The notes beneath the pieces were generated by a model. The model searched no databases and had not been told where the DNA came from. It was given only the letters and a program-made list of their open reading frames with translations. A stretch of 64,000 nucleotides of DNA from Aliagarivorans taiwanensis DSM 22990 (GTDB lineage Bacteria; Pseudomonadota; Gammaproteobacteria; Enterobacterales; Celerinatantimonadaceae), in assembly GCF_000429505.1 (NCBI RefSeq), contig NZ_AUBZ01000004.1:1-64000 (forward strand), written 5' to 3'. Position numbers and translations under genes: made by a program. Below are positions 62,389-64,000 of this stretch, piece after piece; within the stretch, counting starts at the first letter, position 1; each line of letters starts with the position of its first letter.

Positions 62389-62538
62389 TGTTCTGCCTCG
62401 TCGAAAAAAAAACCCGGAGAGTTTATCATAGTCGCCCTTAGTATTGCCCTAGATTGCTTTCAGGAATAGCGGGATGGCTCTCAGGAATACCGGGATTGAT
62501 CGTATCTTCAGGAAATCTGGCAACCAATAATTCAAAAT

Positions 62539-63462
62539 ATGACTAATAATTCATCGCCAAAACTACAGGCCCACTACTTTCATCCTCGTAACTGGGGCGC
62601 ATGGCTGCTGATCGGCTTGATGTTCAGTATCAGCGTGCTGCCGATGGTTGCCCAACACTACCTCGGGCTAGGAATCGGCCGTCTGGGCAAGAAGCTGTTG
62701 AAATCACGGGTACGCATCGCCCGACGCAACTTAGAGCTCTGCTTTCCAAAGAAAACCGAGCAACAGCGCGAGCAGATCCTGCACGGTTGCTTTGACAATA
62801 TGGGCCATGCGGTCATCGGCACCGCGAACGCCTGGTTCTGGTCGACTAAGCGCTTTGAGGCCGTGGTTGACGTACAGGGCCTAGAGCATATCGAAAAGCT
62901 CCGCCAACACCCCGGCGGTATCCTACTGGTCAGCATGCATTTTTGGACGCTCGAGAGTCACGCCCGCGCCTATGGCTTATTTGACCCGGGGGTCGGCATC
63001 TACCGCCCCAACAAAAACCCGGTTTACGAGTACTTTCAGTACCATGGCCGCACTAAGAACAACAAATACCTGGTAGAGCGCAAGGATGTGCGCAGTATTA
63101 TTAAAGCGCTGCGCCAAGAAAACGCGGTGTGGTACGCACCGGACCACGACTATGGTCACCACGCCTCGGTGTTTGTACCATTCTTCGCCCAGCCGCAAGC
63201 TGCGACCATTACTGGCACCGCAACACTGGCTAAGGTAAAGAACACCAACTTGCTGGTCACCTACGCCCTGCGCAAACCCAAAGGCGGCTACACCTTGATC
63301 ATCGAGCCGCCTATCGAGAACTACCCGGTGGGTAATGACGAGCAAGACGCACGCACCATCAATGGCCATATCGAGCAAGCCATCGCCAAAGCGCCAGAGC
63401 AATACATGTGGATCCACCGGCGCTTTAAATCCCGCCCAGACGGGCAGGACAGCTTGTACTAG
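62539..63462 (+). CDS. lpxL: Lipid A late acyltransferase LpxL
   Basis: 307 residues. One N-terminal membrane segment (about 20-42) and the HtrB/LpxL domain with catalytic HX4E in VSMHFWTLESHARA (His134), VGIYRPNKNPVYEY, and DHDYGHHASVFVPFFAQPQA. It attaches a secondary acyl chain (laurate or similar) to Kdo2-lipid IVA at the inner membrane. LpxM is the sister family; HFWTLE and the sequence after it fit LpxL better. It diverges from hldE and overlaps the end of glnE by four bases, tail to tail. Confidence 0.93.
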   Translation: MTNNSSPKLQAHYFHPRNWGAWLLIGLMFSISVLPMVAQHYLGLGIGRLGKKLLKSRVRIARRNLELCFPKKTEQQREQILHGCFDNMGHAVIGTANAWFWSTKRFEAVVDVQGLEHIEKLRQHPGGILLVSMHFWTLESHARAYGLFDPGVGIYRPNKNPVYEYFQYHGRTKNNKYLVERKDVRSIIKALRQENAVWYAPDHDYGHHASVFVPFFAQPQAATITGTATLAKVKNTNLLVTYALRKPKGGYTLIIEPPIENYPVGNDEQDARTINGHIEQAIAKAPEQYMWIHRRFKSRPDGQDSLY

Positions 63463-64000
63463 GTCGCCGAATCAGCGTTAGCGCGTGGCAAAAATTGCTG
63501 CCACGCCTGACACACCACCGATAAATCCAAATCAAAGCGCTGCCGTTCCACCAGCCTTGGCTGGCCCTGCAGCGACTGGCGGTGGCCTTCGTCGCGGATA
63601 TCTAAGTAAGCCTGAATCAAGCCCAAGGTCTGCTCCTCGCTGAGCAGCCCTAACTCGCCTGCTACCTCGAAGATCCGCACATTGTCGCTCCAGCGCATTA
63701 GCTCCTTCGATTCCGCCGCATTGGCCAACACAAGATACTGAGCCAGAAACTCGATATCGACCATCCCTCCGGCGCTTTGCTTGAGATCGAAGATATGCTC
63801 GCTTTCGCGGCTAAGGTGGCCCTTCATCTTGTCGCGCATCTCAATTACTTGGGCTTGTAACTCCGCACTCTGACGCGGGCGACTTAAGATCTCCTCACGC
63901 ACCTTGCCAAAGCCTTCACACAAATCGCTATCGCCGTAAATCGGCCGAGCCCGCACCAAGGCCTGATGCTCCCAAGTCCAGGCCTGCTGGCGCTGGTAAT
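63459..64000 (-). CDS. glnE: Glutamine synthetase adenylyltransferase GlnE, C-terminal part
   Basis: The last ~180 residues; the gene runs off the right edge. The visible part begins in the second (adenylylating) nucleotidyltransferase domain, with TWEHQALVRARPIYGD, and continues through LKQSAGGMVDIEFLAQYLVL and a helical C-terminus ending ANADSAT. GlnE attaches and removes AMP on glutamine synthetase in nitrogen control. The stop codon overlaps that of lpxL on the other strand (63459-63462). The upstream domains are not visible. Confidence 0.95.
   Translation of the reverse strand, partial: YQRQQAWTWEHQALVRARPIYGDSDLCEGFGKVREEILSRPRQSAELQAQVIEMRDKMKGHLSRESEHIFDLKQSAGGMVDIEFLAQYLVLANAAESKELMRWSDNVRIFEVAGELGLLSEEQTLGLIQAYLDIRDEGHRQSLQGQPRLVERQRFDLDLSVVCQAWQQFLPRANADSAT

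Noticed and set aside
1-64000. CRISPR arrays, prophage genes, rRNA genes, replication origin
   Set aside because: No regular repeat-spacer pattern, phage structural genes, rRNA sequence or clustered DnaA boxes were noticed.

Overview
The window comes from a Gram-negative gammaproteobacterium, most likely a marine one from the broad Shewanella/Ferrimonas/Vibrio/Aeromonas neighbourhood; I cannot fix the genus from sequence alone. Evidence for this is the E. coli-like gene order lptG-lptF / pepA-holC-valS and parE-yqiA-cpdA-yqiB-nudF / tolC ... hldE, glnE, together with rraB, a complete lipid A/LPS toolkit, and a GH52 xylosidase locus.

Left part (1-28 kb): an accessory, visibly more A/T-rich region. 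It opens with the end of an IS10-like (IS4 family) element on the minus strand, whose insertion has beheaded an SGNH/GDSL hydrolase. Next comes a compact minus-strand operon of about 12 kb encoding a type II secretion system in the unusual order gspG-E-F-H-D-I-J-K-L-M-C, followed by a Wzi-like outer-membrane barrel and a second small barrel. Divergent to it, behind a ~1.2 kb non-coding stretch, is a strongly expressed-looking 463-residue exported beta-rich protein (13826-15217) with a good promoter, a ~200-nt leader that begins with a hairpin, and a strong terminator. I read this as a candidate S-layer/surface-array protein. It is followed by a polysaccharide locus: Wza-like exporter, pyruvyl transferase, GT2, GT4, Wzz, Wzy, a small unknown protein, a split Alg13/Alg14-type glycosyltransferase, and on the opposite strand a Wzx flippase with a nitroreductase-like protein. 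Together these suggest a self-contained surface-coat island: secretion machine, coat protein, and the glycan that may anchor it. This matches in outline the Aeromonas arrangement, in which the S-layer protein uses a dedicated T2SS and binds O-polysaccharide. The island ends at a tRNA-Leu(CAA) whose 3' end and terminator are partly duplicated just downstream.

Right part (28-64 kb): mostly ordinary core genes. They are an RDD protein, LptFG, PepA, HolC, ValS, an OmpA-like porin, an AtoDA-type CoA transferase, DUF445, an SRAP/HMCES-type protein and a cold-shock protein. A xylo-oligosaccharide utilisation block follows (40.9-48.5 kb, all minus strand): GH52 beta-xylosidase, ABC ATPase, two permeases and the binding protein, in three transcription units that each carry the same LacI-family-type operator (core TGTAAGCGCTTTC). 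The last part holds rraB-plsC, topoisomerase IV (parC, parE) with a GGDEF-EAL protein between its two genes, yqiA-cpdA-yqiB, nudF, tolC behind a perfect 23-bp palindrome, hldE, lpxL and the C-terminal end of glnE.

The coordinates of several starts were moved inward from the longest reading frame on the basis of ribosome-binding sites and signal peptides; this is stated in each entry. Functions are assigned from remembered family features, not from database searches.
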